NCBI GenBank assembly: GCA_016806645.1
Contig: JACSYO010001998.1
Location: 536,001 to 600,000 of the forward strand
DNA: 64,000 nt
Source: Ophiodon elongatus
Lineage: Eukaryota; Chordata; Actinopteri; Perciformes; Hexagrammidae
Direction: 5' to 3'
Shown: positions 14,613-25,000 of the stretch, piece after piece
How the letters are laid out: each line of letters begins with the position of its first letter
How positions within the stretch are numbered: the first letter of the stretch is position 1
Position numbers and translations under genes: made by a program
The notes under the pieces: model-generated
Database searches by the model: none
The model's input: the letters and a program-made list of their open reading frames with translations, nothing else
Told to the model about the DNA's origin: nothing

Positions 14613-15710
14613 GTGCTCGGACATCCGTGGCTTAAGCGACATAACCCTCACATTGACTGGACCACAAGTAAGATCATTGAACGGAGTAGTTTCTGTCATT
14701 CATCCTGCCTGCAGTCCGCATTGCCTCCGATGGCGGTCAGTGTCGCTTCCCCAAGGTCGGCCCTTCCTAATCTGTCAGTTGTGCCTGCGGAGTATCATGA
14801 CCTCAGTGAGGTATTCAGTAAAGAGAGGGTTCTCTCTTTGCCACCCCATCGTCCTTACGATTGTGCTATTGAGTTGCTACCTGGTACCACCGTACCCTCG
14901 AGTCGCCTGTATAACTTGTCACGACCAGAAAGAGAGACAATGGAGACTTATATTAATGACTCACTGGCTGCTGGTATTATCAGATCATCCACCTCGCCTT
15001 TAGGGGCAGGATTTTTTATTTTTTTTTGTCAGCAAGAAGGATAAAACTCTCCGCCCGTGTATAGATTTTCGGGGCTTAAACAACATCACAGTTAACAATA
15101 AATACCCTCTGCCGTTAATCAGTTCTGCCTTCGAGCCACTACAGGGAGCCACCATCTTCAGCAAACTGGACCTAAGGAACGCATACCATCTGGTACGAAT
15201 TTGTGAGAGATGAATGGAAGACGGCCTTCAATACACCACTGGGCCACTTCGAATACCTGGTAATGCCTTTCGAATTAACCAACGCACCTGCAGTTTTCCA
15301 AGCGTTGGTGAACGATGTTTTGAGAGATTTCTTGAACCGCTTTGTCTTCGTATACCTTGATGACATTTTGATTTTTTTCCCATGATATCTCAGAACATCA
15401 ACTTCATGTCTGCCAAGTACTCCAAAGACTGTTGGAGAACAAATTGTTCGTAAAGACTGAGAAATGTGAGTTTCATGTTGGCTCGGTTGGATTTCTCGGC
15501 TACATCATCGAGAGCGGGCAGGTGAGGACGGACCCGGAAAAGATCAAAGGGGTGGCAGAGTGGCCCGAACCTTCCTCCAGGAAGCTTTTACAACAGTTCC
15601 TTGGGTTCGCCAACTTTTATCGCCGATTCATCCGGGACTACAGTAGAATTGCAGCACCCTTGCTCAAACTCCTCTCCTGCTGTTCCTTTCCGGTGGTCTC
15701 CTGAGGCTGA
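14613..15710 (+). pseudogene. Reverse transcriptase relic of pol
   Basis: Copies element RNA to DNA. Recognisable in order: LGHPWLKRHNPHIDW linker (14616), YHDLSEVFSKERVLSLPPHR, RPCIDFRGLNNITVNNKYPL after 15050, KLDLRNAYHLV (15166), TAFNTPLGHFEYLVMPFELT, the YLDD catalytic box (15353-15364), GFLGYIIESGQVRTDPEKI and FANFYRRFIRDYSRIAAPL thumb sequence near 15610. Breaks are visible at the T-run 15012-15027, near 15205 (loss of two bases), at the T-run 15371-15377 and near 15685. The catalytic aspartates survive but the frame does not. Confidence 0.9.
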
Positions 15711-16150
15711 TCACGCTTTCACCTTATTAAAGGACCGCTTCACTTCCGCACCAATTCTGGTGCAACCTGACTCTTCTCTGTAGTTTGTGGTTGATGCTTC
15801 AGACATTGGGGTTGGGGCTGTTCTCTCTCAACACTCTGGACCTAGTCAGAAATTGCATCCTTGCCTCCTGCAGAAAGCAGCTATGATGTGGGTAACCGGG
15901 AACTTTTGGCGGTGAAGTTGGCTCTGGAGGAGTGGAGACACTGGCTGGAGGGATCAGAGACCCTTTCATCGTGTGGATGGACCACAAGAATCTTGCCTAC
16001 ATCCAGTCAGCTAAACGGCTGAATTCCCATCAGGCCCGGTGGGCATTATTATTATTGTTTGGCTGCTTCAACTTTACCATCACTTACCGTCCCGGTTCAA
16101 AGAACATCAAGCCTGATGCCCTGTCTCGCCAGTTTGCCCTAAAGGAGACC
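15711..16150 (+). pseudogene. RNase H relic of pol
   Basis: Would degrade the RNA strand of the RNA-DNA hybrid. FVVDASDIGVGAVLSQ (15784) contains the first catalytic Asp, and NRELLAVKLALEEWRHW carries the conserved Glu region. DHKNLAYIQSAKRLNSHQAR (from about 15978) and YRPGSKNIKPDALSRQF (16087) close the domain. An in-frame TAG lies at 15781-15783, and at least two frameshifts fall between 15830 and 15960. The domain directly follows the RT thumb, as in Ty3/gypsy elements. Confidence 0.85.
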
Positions 16151-17110
16151 CCGAGTGGGTCTGACACCATTCTGCCTGCATCGTTGGTGGTGGGAGCTCT
16201 AACCTGGGAGGTTAAGTCGGCGGTTCGGGAGGCGCAACAGGAGGAACCAGATCCAGGCACGGGACCTCCAAATCGGCTGTTTGTTCCGGAGTCAGTCCGC
16301 TCTCAGGTTCTGCAGTGGGGACATGCCTCTCGGTTCGCTTGTCATCCAGGAATTAGTCGGACTTTGTCACTCCTCAGACGACACTTCTGGTGGCCCACCA
16401 TGGGTAGTGACACGAAGGAATTTGTCCTCTCCTGCTCTGTTTGTGCCCGGGGTAAGACCTCATCGACCACCTATAGGGCTGCTCCGCCCCTTACCAACGC
16501 CTGGTCGCCCTTTGTCTCACATCGGCATGGACTTTGTCACCGGTCTGCCTCTTTCTGAGGGTATGACCACCATACTTACCATTGTGGACCGGTTTTCCAA
16601 GACCGCCCATTTTATTGGTCTTCCCAAGCTTCCTTCAGCTCGTGAGACTGCGGTCCTCTTGACCAATCATGTCTTCCGCTTTCATGGCATTCCATTGGAC
16701 ATTGTTTCAGACCGCGGCCCGCAGTTCGTATCACAAGTTTGGAAGTCGTTCTGCCACGCTCTGGGAGCCACTGTCAGCCTGTCGTCTGGTTTCCACCCAC
16801 AAACCAATGGACAGACTGAGAGCGAATCAGGATCTGGAGTCCGCCATACGTTGTGTTGCCGCTTCAAATCCAACTTCCTGGAACGCTCACCTTAGTTGGA
16901 TAGAGTATGCACACAACTCTCTCTCCTCCACTGCCACTGGTGTTTCTCCATTTGAAGGATCATTAGGCTATCAGCCTCCACTGTTCCCAGCACAGGAGGA
17001 GGAGTTGGCTGTCCCATCAGTATCTTCATCGCTGTCGCAAGATTTGGAGGGACACCAGGGCAGCGCTGTTAAGAACAGCCGAGCGCAACAGCAGGATTGC
17101 TGATCGGCAC
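16151..17110 (+). pseudogene. Integrase relic of pol
   Basis: Would insert the cDNA into the host chromosome. The N-terminal HHCC zinc module is visible as GHASRFACHPGISRTLSLLR followed by CSVCARGK (16431-16454). In the catalytic core the triad is Asp in MDFVTGLPL (16530-16532), Asp in IVSDRGPQF (16710-16712) and Glu in NGQTE (16818-16820), with exactly 35 codons between the last two. Frameshifts occur near 16495 and just after 16820. The following WIEYAHNSLSSTATGVSPFE is typical of fish chromovirus integrases. Confidence 0.9.
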
Positions 17111-17551
17111 CGAACCCAGGCGCCCAACTACACACCAGGTCAGAGAGTTTGGTTATCTTCAAGAGACATTCCTTTGAAGACTGATTTGCGAAAATTGGTG
17201 CCACGTTTCATCGGACCATTTGAGATTGAGAGGATCATTAACCCCTCCACTGTCAGACTCATCCTTCCCAGGTCTCTCAGGATTCACCCATCTCTTCATG
17301 TCTCCCAGCTGAAACCAGTCCTCACCAGTCCCCTCCAATCCCCCTCCTCCCGCCCGGCTCATTGACAACCAGCCAGCATATACGGTCAGACGACTACTGG
17401 ATGTTAGACGGCGAGGCCGGGGCCTTCAGTATCTGGTGGACTGGGAGGGATACGGTCCGGAGGAGAGGTCCCTCGTTCCCGCATCCTGGATGCTGAGCTG
17501 GTCCGTGATTTTTCATAAAGCGCCCCTGGAAAATCGCCTGGAGGCTCTCGT
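17111..17551 (+). pseudogene. Integrase C-terminal region and chromodomain relic
   Basis: LVPRFIGPFEIERIINPSTV (from about 17195) is the GPF/Y-type module. HVSQLKPV follows, and then YTVRRLLDVRRRGRGLQYLV (from 17379) and DWEGYGPEERSLVPASW form a chromodomain ending near 17494. Chromodomains target chromovirus integration to marked chromatin; here it only serves to classify the element. The frame ending at the stop after SSRPAH (about 17365) does not match the chromodomain frame, so one more frameshift lies between them. Confidence 0.85.
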
Positions 17552-17568
17552 TGAGGGGGTGGTACTAC
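17552..17568 (+). other. Polypurine tract of the gypsy element
   Basis: TGAGGGGGTGGTACTAC lies immediately before the TGTCAT start of the truncated 3' LTR. A G-rich tract at this place is the expected primer for plus-strand DNA synthesis. Confidence 0.7.
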
Positions 17569-17688
17569 TGTCATATCACCTAGCCAGTCTAGTAGTTTTC
17601 CCTGTCCTTTTGCCTCTTGTGTGTTTTACTCTGTCAGTCTGGTCTGTCTGTCCGTGAGGAGGCGTGGCCATCTCCCCCTCCCTCTCCT
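17569..17688 (+). repeat. Truncated 3' LTR of the gypsy element
   Basis: Begins TGTCATATCACCTAGCCAGT like the other LTRs but stops after CCCTCCCTCTCCT, where the full LTRs continue GGGCGGTGATTCC. It lacks about 20 bp found in the other two LTRs, apparently lost between two copies of TTTCCCTG. At 17689 it is joined to TATTTATTAGTG, the start of the flank repeat. The joint shows only a T or TT of overlap. Confidence 0.85.
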
Positions 17689-18572
17689 TATTTATTAGTG
17701 ATTGTACCATAGACTGTATATAAGAAGTGGACGTAGTAAACCGTGACGTCATCCATCGGTTTTTGAAGCCTCGAGTTTGGCATTTTGACCGCTGGCATCT
17801 TTATTTTTGACAATCGTGATCTCAGATTTTGTCCGCCGCCATCTTGTATTTTGCAACCAGAAGAGACACGAGAGGGTGGAGCTAAGTAAAATGTTTCTAT
17901 TAATTTTCATGAACTGAAAACACACTGAAAGGCATGAGCCATGGTCATTGCAGTTCATGGTTAAGATTGCATTTACATCAAACAGCATCAACACTAAATT
18001 ACACTCACAACTGGAGCAGATCGGAAAGCAGCAAGGCTTCTTTGTTAAATAATATGATAAATGGAACAAGAGAAATGTGAAATAATGGTTATTTCTAAAT
18101 AATCTTGAACTCAGGTGGGAGCCATTCACTCATTCACTTCGACAACAAGAGCAGCTAATGAATCATGATTTTGATTACCTGTACAAGTTGTCAGCGTTAA
18201 CTCTGAATTTTTTCAAGCTTTGTATTCGAGGAGAGTATTGAGGCACGTACTAACATTGTAAGTATAGATAAAAAAAACAAAAAAACTATTTGACAGTGTA
18301 GTACATGAAAATATCATACATTTACTCTTTTCGTGATTTCTTGATCTTTCTTTCCGGTGCATGTTCACATTGCTCTATTAATTTTTGGAGCTGGGCATTT
18401 CACCGCATTCTCCTGCAAATATTTCAGAATAAAAGCCTTGTGTCAACAAATGAAGAGATTCAGTCCACAGAAAGACGGTAAGTGGCTTTTATTTTGAAAC
18501 CGATACAGAAAGTGTTATATCTACTTTTTGTTTCATGTCTGACATATTCTACAGATATAGACATCAAAAACG
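17689..18572 (+). repeat. Second copy of flank unit A
   Basis: Near-identical direct repeat of 12038-12921, ending in the same CATCAAAAACG directly before an LTR. It is the second half of the locus duplication. It keeps the consensus AAGAAGTGG that the first copy has lost, so neither copy is simply the parent of the other. Confidence 0.9.
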
Positions 18573-19095
18573 TGTCATATTATCACCTAGGCAGTCTAGT
18601 AGTTTTCCCTGCGTTTCCTCTGTTTCCCTGTCCTTTTGTCTCTTGTGTGTTTTACTCTGTCAGTCTGGTCTGTCTGTCTGTGAGGAGGCGTGGCCATCTC
18701 CCCCTCCCTCTCCTGGGCGGTGATTCCTGAGCAGCTGTCAACAATCATCCATCAAGACACCCTCTGCTGTATATCAACCCTGGTCTTCCTGCCATCCACC
18801 GCCAGATCGTTTCGTCGCCACAGTGTTTCGGATCACCTACCTGCCAGCTGCCTTCGCTTCCTGTTCCTCGCCTGACTTCTGTTACCTGTCCTGCTTCCTC
18901 TCCGACATCCTCGCCCACACTCCGCGCTCCCTTCCAGACTTCCAGTCACAATTCCAGCCAGGTTTGAAGCTGCGCAACCCAGCCCTGTCCACTGTTGACT
19001 TTGTATACCATTATTAAATCATTTTTGGTTACTACTTTAACCCTGATCTTTGTGTGCTGCTTGTGGGTCCACGTCTTGGCTACCAGAACATAACA
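18573..19095 (+). repeat. Second complete gypsy LTR, no internal region behind it
   Basis: 523 bp from TGTCATATTATCACCTAGGC to CCAGAACATAACA. It has the roughly 94 bp missing from the 5' LTR (18898-18998 region, CTCTCCGACATCCTCGCCC onward). It sits after the second flank copy and is followed by AAACAGTCG and non-element DNA, so it marks the true right edge of the insertion locus. Confidence 0.85.
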
Positions 19096-19737
19096 AAACA
19101 GTCGTCAATTTGCTGGTATGAAATGAACACTGTCAAATGGACACCGTACGGCATGCGGAAAAAATTGTTAGCGCTCAGGGCCTGTCATGTGTCAGGGAAT
19201 CGGTACCAAAAAGAACAAAAACAAACCTGGGTCATCGTGAACTAATTTTGTGTAGAAGAGCCTTGTGACAAAATCAACTTGCACACAAAAAACCCGAGGT
19301 CTTTGGGCGTGTGGACAAACAATGAGACTGTTATACTCGGCTGTCTGTTTCGTGCACTTGGCTAATGAGAATGTAAGAACAGTAGTTTTCAGGGAGTCAG
19401 TAGGGGAACAACAAGACATTTTCAAACCCTGACCACTGGCACATTCTGCTGTGAGACTGGAGGGCTTAACATCTGTGTCGGTCCTCAGTGGAACATGTTA
19501 GCGTGCTTTCACACCTGTTTTTTTGTTTACTTTGGTCCGGTTCGTTCATAATTACTTTTTTTATTTCTTTTTTACCAACCAACAAGAGTTAACATGAATT
19601 GGTGACGTCATCCTGCATCATCAGCCGTCATCAGTACCCGAGTGGGAATTCAGAAACCAGTGACTGACAGCATATTTATGTTCTTTGAAGTCACTAAGAG
19701 CTCCGAAACAAACTATTATTAGACAGCAAATCAAGTG

Positions 19738-19855
19738 TAAATGCATGGTGAATGAACCTGTACTTGTATTTTTTACTTGCTTTTCTAGTCTTCTGAACAC
19801 TTAAAGCACTTTAACACTACATGACAATTTGCCCATTCACACATTGATCCATGAG
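19738..19855 (-). mobile_element. tRNA-derived SINE fragment, inverted
   Basis: On the minus strand it reads TGTGTGAATGGGC, ATGTAGTGTTAAAGTGCTTT, AGAAGACTAGAAAAGC and ends in a degraded CAAGTACAGGTTCATT. This matches the 3' part of the SINE at 9478-9695. The 5' half is missing. Confidence 0.55.
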
Positions 19856-19984
19856 GATCCTCTATCAGGATGGACAGAAGTACAATAGATGTCATGTGTA
19901 CAGAATAACAGAGTTACAACACATTCAATGCACATGACAGAAATGGTTCATGTAATGAGTGTAGTAGGCATGATGAAAAAGGGT

Positions 19985-20843
19985 AATAAGGAATTGCAGT
20001 AGTCTAGTCCAGAAGTAACAAATGCATGAACAAATTGTTCTGCATCGCTTTAAGACAGGATGTCTGTTTTTTTTTTATAATGTTACATAGGTGAAAACCA
20101 GTGCTTTCTCTGTGCTGTGGTTTCTAAATCTTGACTGAAAATCCTCTAAACTATTATGTAGGAAGTCACATAACTGATTAGGGACTACTTTCTCAAGGAT
20201 GTTAGAGAGGAAGGGAAGTTTAGAGATCGGTCTATAGTTAGCCAACACCTCTGGATCAAGAGCGGGCTTCTTGAGAAGAGGCTTAATTACAGTTACTTTA
20301 AAAGACTGTGGTACATGGCCTGTTAGTAAAGACAGATTGACAGCAGACAGGTGCCAATCAAAGGTAAAACTTCTATAAGCAGCCTTGTCGGGACGGGGTC
20401 TAAGAGACAGGTAGAAGGTTTAGAAGCAGAAATTGGTGAAGACAATTTTTCCGTCCAAACATACATCACGGTTTATAACTGTTTCCAAGAATAGCTCAGT
20501 ACTGGTTGAGGACAAGATATTATAAATCTTGTCTCTGATAGTTAGAACCTTATCATTGAAGAAGTTCATGAAGTCACTACTACTGATGTCTATAGGAATA
20601 CACGGCTCAACAGAGCTGTGACTGTCAACTACAGTGTTGAAGAGAAACCTGGGGTTATTTTTCTCTATTGATGAGTAATAGGCTGCTCTGGCATTACAGA
20701 GGGCCTTCTTATATGTTTTAAGACTATCTTGCCAAACTAATCGAGATTCTTCTAAATTGGTGGAACGCCATATCCTTTCAAGCTTTCGCGGGTTATACCA
20801 GGGAACCTCCTCTGTTTGTAACCGTTCAGGATGCAATTCATAA
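19985..20843 (-). pseudogene. L2-like LINE ORF2 fragment with internal deletion
   Basis: Minus-strand sequence matches the linker and reverse transcriptase of fish L2-clade LINEs. The linker frame (20836 down to 20420) includes VPWYNPRKLERIWR, AAYYSSIEKNNPRFLFNTVV and EPCIPIDISSSDFMNFFNDK. RT sequence follows in another frame: VIKPLLKKPALDPEVLANYR and PISKLPFLSNILEKVV (about 20210-20300), then LCDFLHNSLEDFQS. After a run of A (minus strand) near 20065, the sequence jumps to HAFVTSGLDYCNSL (about 19988-20030), which belongs to a later part of RT. The palm with its YADD box is deleted. It is a dead 5'-truncated copy. Confidence 0.8.
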
Positions 20844-22214
20844 TCTATATATGTATAAGCACTGTATATATGAAGTTAGGCTTTTGAAATCATGCTAAAT
20901 CTCACGTACCAATGTGTTTTTACTTTATTTGAATTATTGTTTTTGAAAGTAAAAGTCACTAATTTAATACGAACTGATTCCATGAGCAGGTCATTGATGA
21001 ACATGACTTGATATGGTGAACCCCAGGGCTGGATCCTGGGCCTCATGAAAAAAGAAACCGTTCTTCCTACTGCTGATAGTCCTATCCACCAAACTGCAGC
21101 ACAGTTTCATTGTCAGAAGAGGCAAGTGAGTTGGAGTTCACCAGTATAAATGTAAATATATTCAAGATGAAACTGTTGCCAACCATAAGATGATGTTAAG
21201 TTTGCTGCTATTGGCTTGAAAAGAGCTTCATTGACTCTTTTTCAGGCATGGCTTCTTAGAGAAATACTTGAGACCTTAAATAAACAGTTTACTGTCACTG
21301 GAAAAATCAACATGTCTATTACCAGCCAGCATTGGACTTTTGAAAAAGAACAATATTGAGGCTTGGGTTGAAATGATATAGACCAACTGTCCTTTATAAA
21401 TCAGTGTGGAACATGACTTGTGTTTTCAAATGCCACGGTGACGACCAAGGTAAGAAAACACAGTTATGAATTAATTAAGGACTGCAGTGACAGCAGAGAA
21501 AAAAAAAACAGAATTGATATAAAGGAGAGATGGCAAACACAAGGGCTTTCTATCTCGCTGCCTCGCTGTCTCGTTCAGCTCTTCAACAGCTCCAGTCTGA
21601 GGAGTCTGCTCTCTGGTTATGGGCGAAGGAGTTCTTCCTGCTTATTGATTGGTCTCTTTTCAACAAACATCCTTGAAGAGACCATCTGAGATTCTTTGAA
21701 AAAGAGAATGTTCCAGGATAGAAATTATTGTGTTCGGGCCATTCGTGTTTAAAGTGCGTCCTTTACACAAACAGAAGTCTGCTGAGCCAACACTACATTG
21801 TACAGTAAATGCATTTTGGTGGATTATCATTATTAACCTATGTCAGCCATTATTCCAATACCTTTAGACTTGCATGTCAAGGAAAGCAGGAAGATTGAGA
21901 TACGATAAGTCATTGACAAGGAGTTAATTGAGGTGATAAAACACAATGATATTCCTTTAGCCTGCCATGTTTTCTGGTATCACAACTGAAGTTTCAACAG
22001 GAGTGTTTTGTTGCTAGAAGTTTAGGTTACACTTGCTTATAGTCAGTGCAACCAAGTAATGCAATCCTTGTTGGAATCTGCAAAGACTGACAGACTGAGT
22101 TATCTTTCAGCCCAGGCAAAAAAGCTTCAAAACATATACATGCACGTACTCTATACCGGGCATCACAAAATGGGGGACCGCAGTTCGGACCAAGTGACGG
22201 TTCTATCCCGACCC
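20844..22214. other. Non-coding stretch, nothing recognised
   Basis: No gene, clear repeat or RNA gene seen. An open frame at 21420-21689 is short and unremarkable. Confidence 0.4.
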
Positions 22215-22565
22215 ATGAACATTCCAGTCCATTATCCAAACCGCTTATCCTATCTAGGGTCGGGGGAGGCTGGAGCCAATCCGAGCTGATATTGGGCAAA
22301 GGCGGGGTTCACCCTGGACAGGTTGCCAGTTTATCTCAGGGCACATATAGAGACAGACAACCATTCACGCTCACATTCATACCTACGGGCAATTTAGAGT
22401 CTCCAATTAATCTGAACTGCATGTCTTTGGACTGTGGGACTTTAAACCCACGCTGCCACGGGGAGAGCGTGCAAACTCCACACAGAAGGACCGCCCGGGA
22501 TCAGGGATCGAACCCCGGGCCCCTCTTTTCTGTGAGGTGACAGTGCTAGCCAAATCACTGTGTAG
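22215..22565 (-). mobile_element. V-SINE / DANA-like SINE, inverted
   Basis: On the minus strand it begins with a tRNA-like head: GGCTAGCACTGTCACCTCAC, then a B-box-like GGGTTCGATCCCTGA. The conserved core follows (GTGTGGAGTTTGCACGCTCT, CAGTCCAAAGACATGCAG, TAAATTGCCCGTAGGTATG). It ends TAGGATAAGCGG. This architecture (tRNA head plus strongly conserved centre) is that of V-SINEs such as zebrafish DANA. Spacing is normal except for a short gap where GTACTCCGG-type sequence is expected. Confidence 0.75.
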
Positions 22566-22699
22566 TGACCAATTCCTGATAATTTTATGCGAACACGTAA
22601 TAATCTTCACGGAAAATTATGGCAATGGCTCCACTCGATTGAGCCAATCAAATTGGTTGTTTACCGACAGTTTGCTAAAGACAACAGCACCAAGAGAGG

Positions 22700-22960
22700 T
22701 CATAAAAATAAATAATAATAAACTTTATTCATATAGCACTTTTCAAAACAAGGTTTACAAAGTGAGATAGAACAAGGTAGAAATGAGGAGGTTAAGGAGC
22801 TCGCCTGTCTGATCTCCTCAGGGATGCTATTTCCAGATAGTTGGGGCCTCTTGGTGCATGAGAATGGCAGTAACTCCATTTAAGCGAAGATTTGAACTCC
22901 TAGCGGGGCATTCACAGGCCCATTTCTCTCAATAGGAACCGAAATAGAAAAACATAAAAG
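22700..22960 (-). repeat. Dispersed repeat fragment starting AATAATAATAAACTTTATT
   Basis: AATAATAATAAACTTTATTC, ATATAGCACTTTTCAAAAC and TTTACAAAGTG followed by CTGATCTCCTCAGGGATGCT is a combination seen in many fish genomes. The first segment is also present at 42539-42610. I read it as the 3' part of an inverted retroposon, class uncertain. Confidence 0.4.
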
Positions 22961-23700
22961 AATAATCATAAAGAATGACAAAATGGGCAGCTCAAAGCTC
23001 AGTTTTTTCTAAAAGCAGCACATTTAATTTATTTTATTCAAAAGATTCTGTCTGGTTTTCTCTTGAAATGCAGGGCTTAAGGTCATTGTGCTATGACTAA
23101 TTTTAATATCTCTATATTTGTCTGGATGTTCAAAACCTACTTTGAAATATGACAATCAATATTGATGAAATGATAAGGAAATGCATGTTGATTTTAGCTG
23201 ATAGACGTAAGGGAAGGCTGTTAACCTTGTTTCAGACCATCATTGGAAACCGTTTAGAAAAGGTCAGACACTTTTAAATAATACTTGGCAGGTGATTGGA
23301 TGAACCATCTGCCAATAAAACGCTTACCACAGCTAGTCGGGACAAGCCTTCAGTGTCATTCTTTGCTCTCCTTTCAATGAAGAAATATTCAGTGCTGATG
23401 TAACGGATTCTATTGCAGCATTTGTACCTCTTAAGTAGCCGCCATTGAGCTGCCTCCCCATCCTGTCGTGTCATGCCCACCTAATCCATGACTCCTAGAA
23501 AGGTGATTGGTCCAGACACAAATGTATTACTTGAAACCTGACCAGATGGATTTTTGTGTGATATTACGAGATTATGGTTGGATATTATGAGGTTTGGACC
23601 TTTGCTGGAAGGACATTTTAGTAACTGGACTTAGGAACTTGCTTTTGTATTATTTGAGCAAAAATCCTGCAATCAACCAAAGAAGCAAACTCCGGTTCTG
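22961..23700. other. Non-coding stretch, nothing recognised
   Basis: No supported gene or repeat. The minus-strand frame at 23274-23480 is not recognised. Confidence 0.4.
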
Positions 23701-24183
23701 CCAGGTGAAGCCAATGTGGAGTGTCTTAAAACTTGCATTCTGTCTAATGTCCATCAGGGGGCAAATCCTCTGATTGTATAGAAGTCTAGGAGAAAACAAC
23801 TCTACTTCACACTTGATTTATTCCCTCAGTAAACAGGAGTTTATGGTCTCAATCTCTAGTTTCAGTCTTCTTCAATACAGTGTGATGTTCATTTAGTAAA
23901 TTATGATCAATTTAGAGTCAAATAGACCATAAAGCAGAGTTTGCTTTAGGGCAGGCTTACTGTGATTGACAGGTCACTGCCGCTACCAGAGCCGTATACA
24001 GCGTCTCTACATCACTCCTCCGCATTCCAAATATGGTAACCTCCGTTCATTGGTTGCAAAAAAAAACATCGCGATGACAATAATCCAAGATGGCGACAGC
24101 GAAATCGACGCTTCATAACGGCAGTCCACAAACCAATGGGTGACGTCACTATGACTACATCCACTTCGTAGAATACAGTCTGA
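23701..24183 (-). repeat. Copy of the 480-bp ACTGTATATAAG dispersed repeat, inverted
   Basis: On the minus strand it runs from the head (ACTGTATTC, CACTTCG-type, then GTGACGTCACCCATTGGTTT, CAAGATGGCGAC-related bases) through TTTATGGTCTATTTGACTCT to TTCTCCTAGACTTCTATACA and a GGCTTCACC tail. The same order is found at 50561-51000 and, inverted, at 57900-58382, with shortened forms at 34839-35170 and in flank unit A. No coding capacity. Family name not known to me. Confidence 0.8.
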
Positions 24184-24637
24184 GTGAAATGCAGGAAGAG
24201 AAGAACAAAAAAAAGAAGAAAATCTGAGTGAGTTGTGACTGAGAAAATTTCACACAAGAAATGCACATCAGTGCATATGTGCATGTGGAGTCATGCCAGT
24301 CAATGCACAACCAAAAACCCAAGTTTAACTAAGATGCACCTTCAAGTGCTGACACATAACATTCAGTAGTTGGGGACACCTGGGGACAGAACAGTGATGA
24401 AGAAAGATAAATAGTCTGAATCAGTGAGGCGGATATAAAGAAAGAAGTTAGATTAAATGAACTTTTAATGAGTGCTGGGGGAAAGCTTTTAATAGTGAAC
24501 ATCTATAACACATGGTAGCTTGTGGCTAAGGCGGATAGATGCAGCGAGACAGAGAGAGCAAGTGAGATGGAGAGGTAGAAAAACCTCTGCCTCTTCTGTC
24601 TCATCCACTTTACCATTTTACATTAATCAGGCCTGGT

Positions 24638-24720
24638 CGGCGGGGGATGGGGGGGGGGGGGTTAGGGTTCACTCTGAGCCGGGGGTGGGGGTGGTATGGT
24701 GGTTGGGGAGTTTGGGGGTT
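24638..24720 (+). other. G-run tract with quadruplex potential
   Basis: Contains G5, G13-class, G5, G4-5, G4 and G5 runs separated by short spacers (24641-24661, 24681-24720), satisfying a relaxed G-quadruplex pattern on the plus strand. It directly precedes a SINE-like stretch. No function can be assigned from sequence. Confidence 0.65.
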
Positions 24721-24946
24721 AGGAAGTGGGCTCGTGATTGGAAGGTCAACAGTCTGAAGCCCTGCTATGGCAGGGGAAATCTGCCGAAGCTGCTCTGTCT
24801 CTGTAAATATTTTTGAGGTGCCCCCGAGCAAGGTGCTTAACCCCTGTCTGTGCCAGTGGATCTGCTCGGTGAGGAGCTGGAAACTGGGGTTAGACCGGGC
24901 AGTGTTACCCTTATCACCCCTCCCCCCTGCTGCTACGTGACACCTG
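24721..24946 (+). mobile_element. Probable tRNA-derived SINE, degraded
   Basis: GGCTCGTGATTGGAAGGTCA resembles a SINE B-box area, and CCCGAGCAAGGTGCTTAACC is the common SINE body motif. TGCTCGGTGAGGAGCTGGAA and a poly-C stretch follow. The head overlaps the G-rich tract and is not clear. Confidence 0.4.
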
Positions 24947-25000
24947 TCAGGCATTTAGCGAACACTCTTAACCAGGGTGACTTACAATGAGTTCCTGGTA
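24947..25000 (-). repeat. L2-type 3' tail, inverted
   Basis: CATTTAGCGAACACTCTTAA and GGTGACTTACAATGAG form the degraded inverse of the TTGTAAGTCACTTTGGATAA AAGCG tail seen intact at 43168-43221. Such tails are shared by L2-like LINEs and their SINEs. Confidence 0.45.

Larger units (their letters stand above)
12922..17688 (+). mobile_element. Decayed Ty3/gypsy (Tf1/sushi-type) chromovirus
   Basis: The order is LTR, gag with a CCHC knuckle, protease, reverse transcriptase, RNase H, integrase with a DD35E triad, a C-terminal chromodomain, a polypurine tract and a truncated LTR. Integrase after RNase H is the Ty3/gypsy order, and the chromodomain places it among chromoviruses, a group common in teleosts. 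Gag and pol are broken by many frameshifts and several stops, so no functional polyprotein can be made. No TGG-type tRNA primer site follows the 5' LTR. That fits the self-priming described for the Tf1/sushi group, but this is inference. The 3' LTR is cut at 17688 and fused to a copy of the upstream flank. Confidence 0.9.

Noticed and set aside
17569..19095. Reading the whole interval as one long 3' LTR
   Set aside because: The LTR start TGTCAT occurs twice and the sequence between is the upstream flank, so it is a duplication rather than a long LTR.
22490..22565. Possible tRNA gene with a B box
   Set aside because: The B box belongs to a V-SINE head; no acceptor stem or anticodon arm can be formed convincingly.
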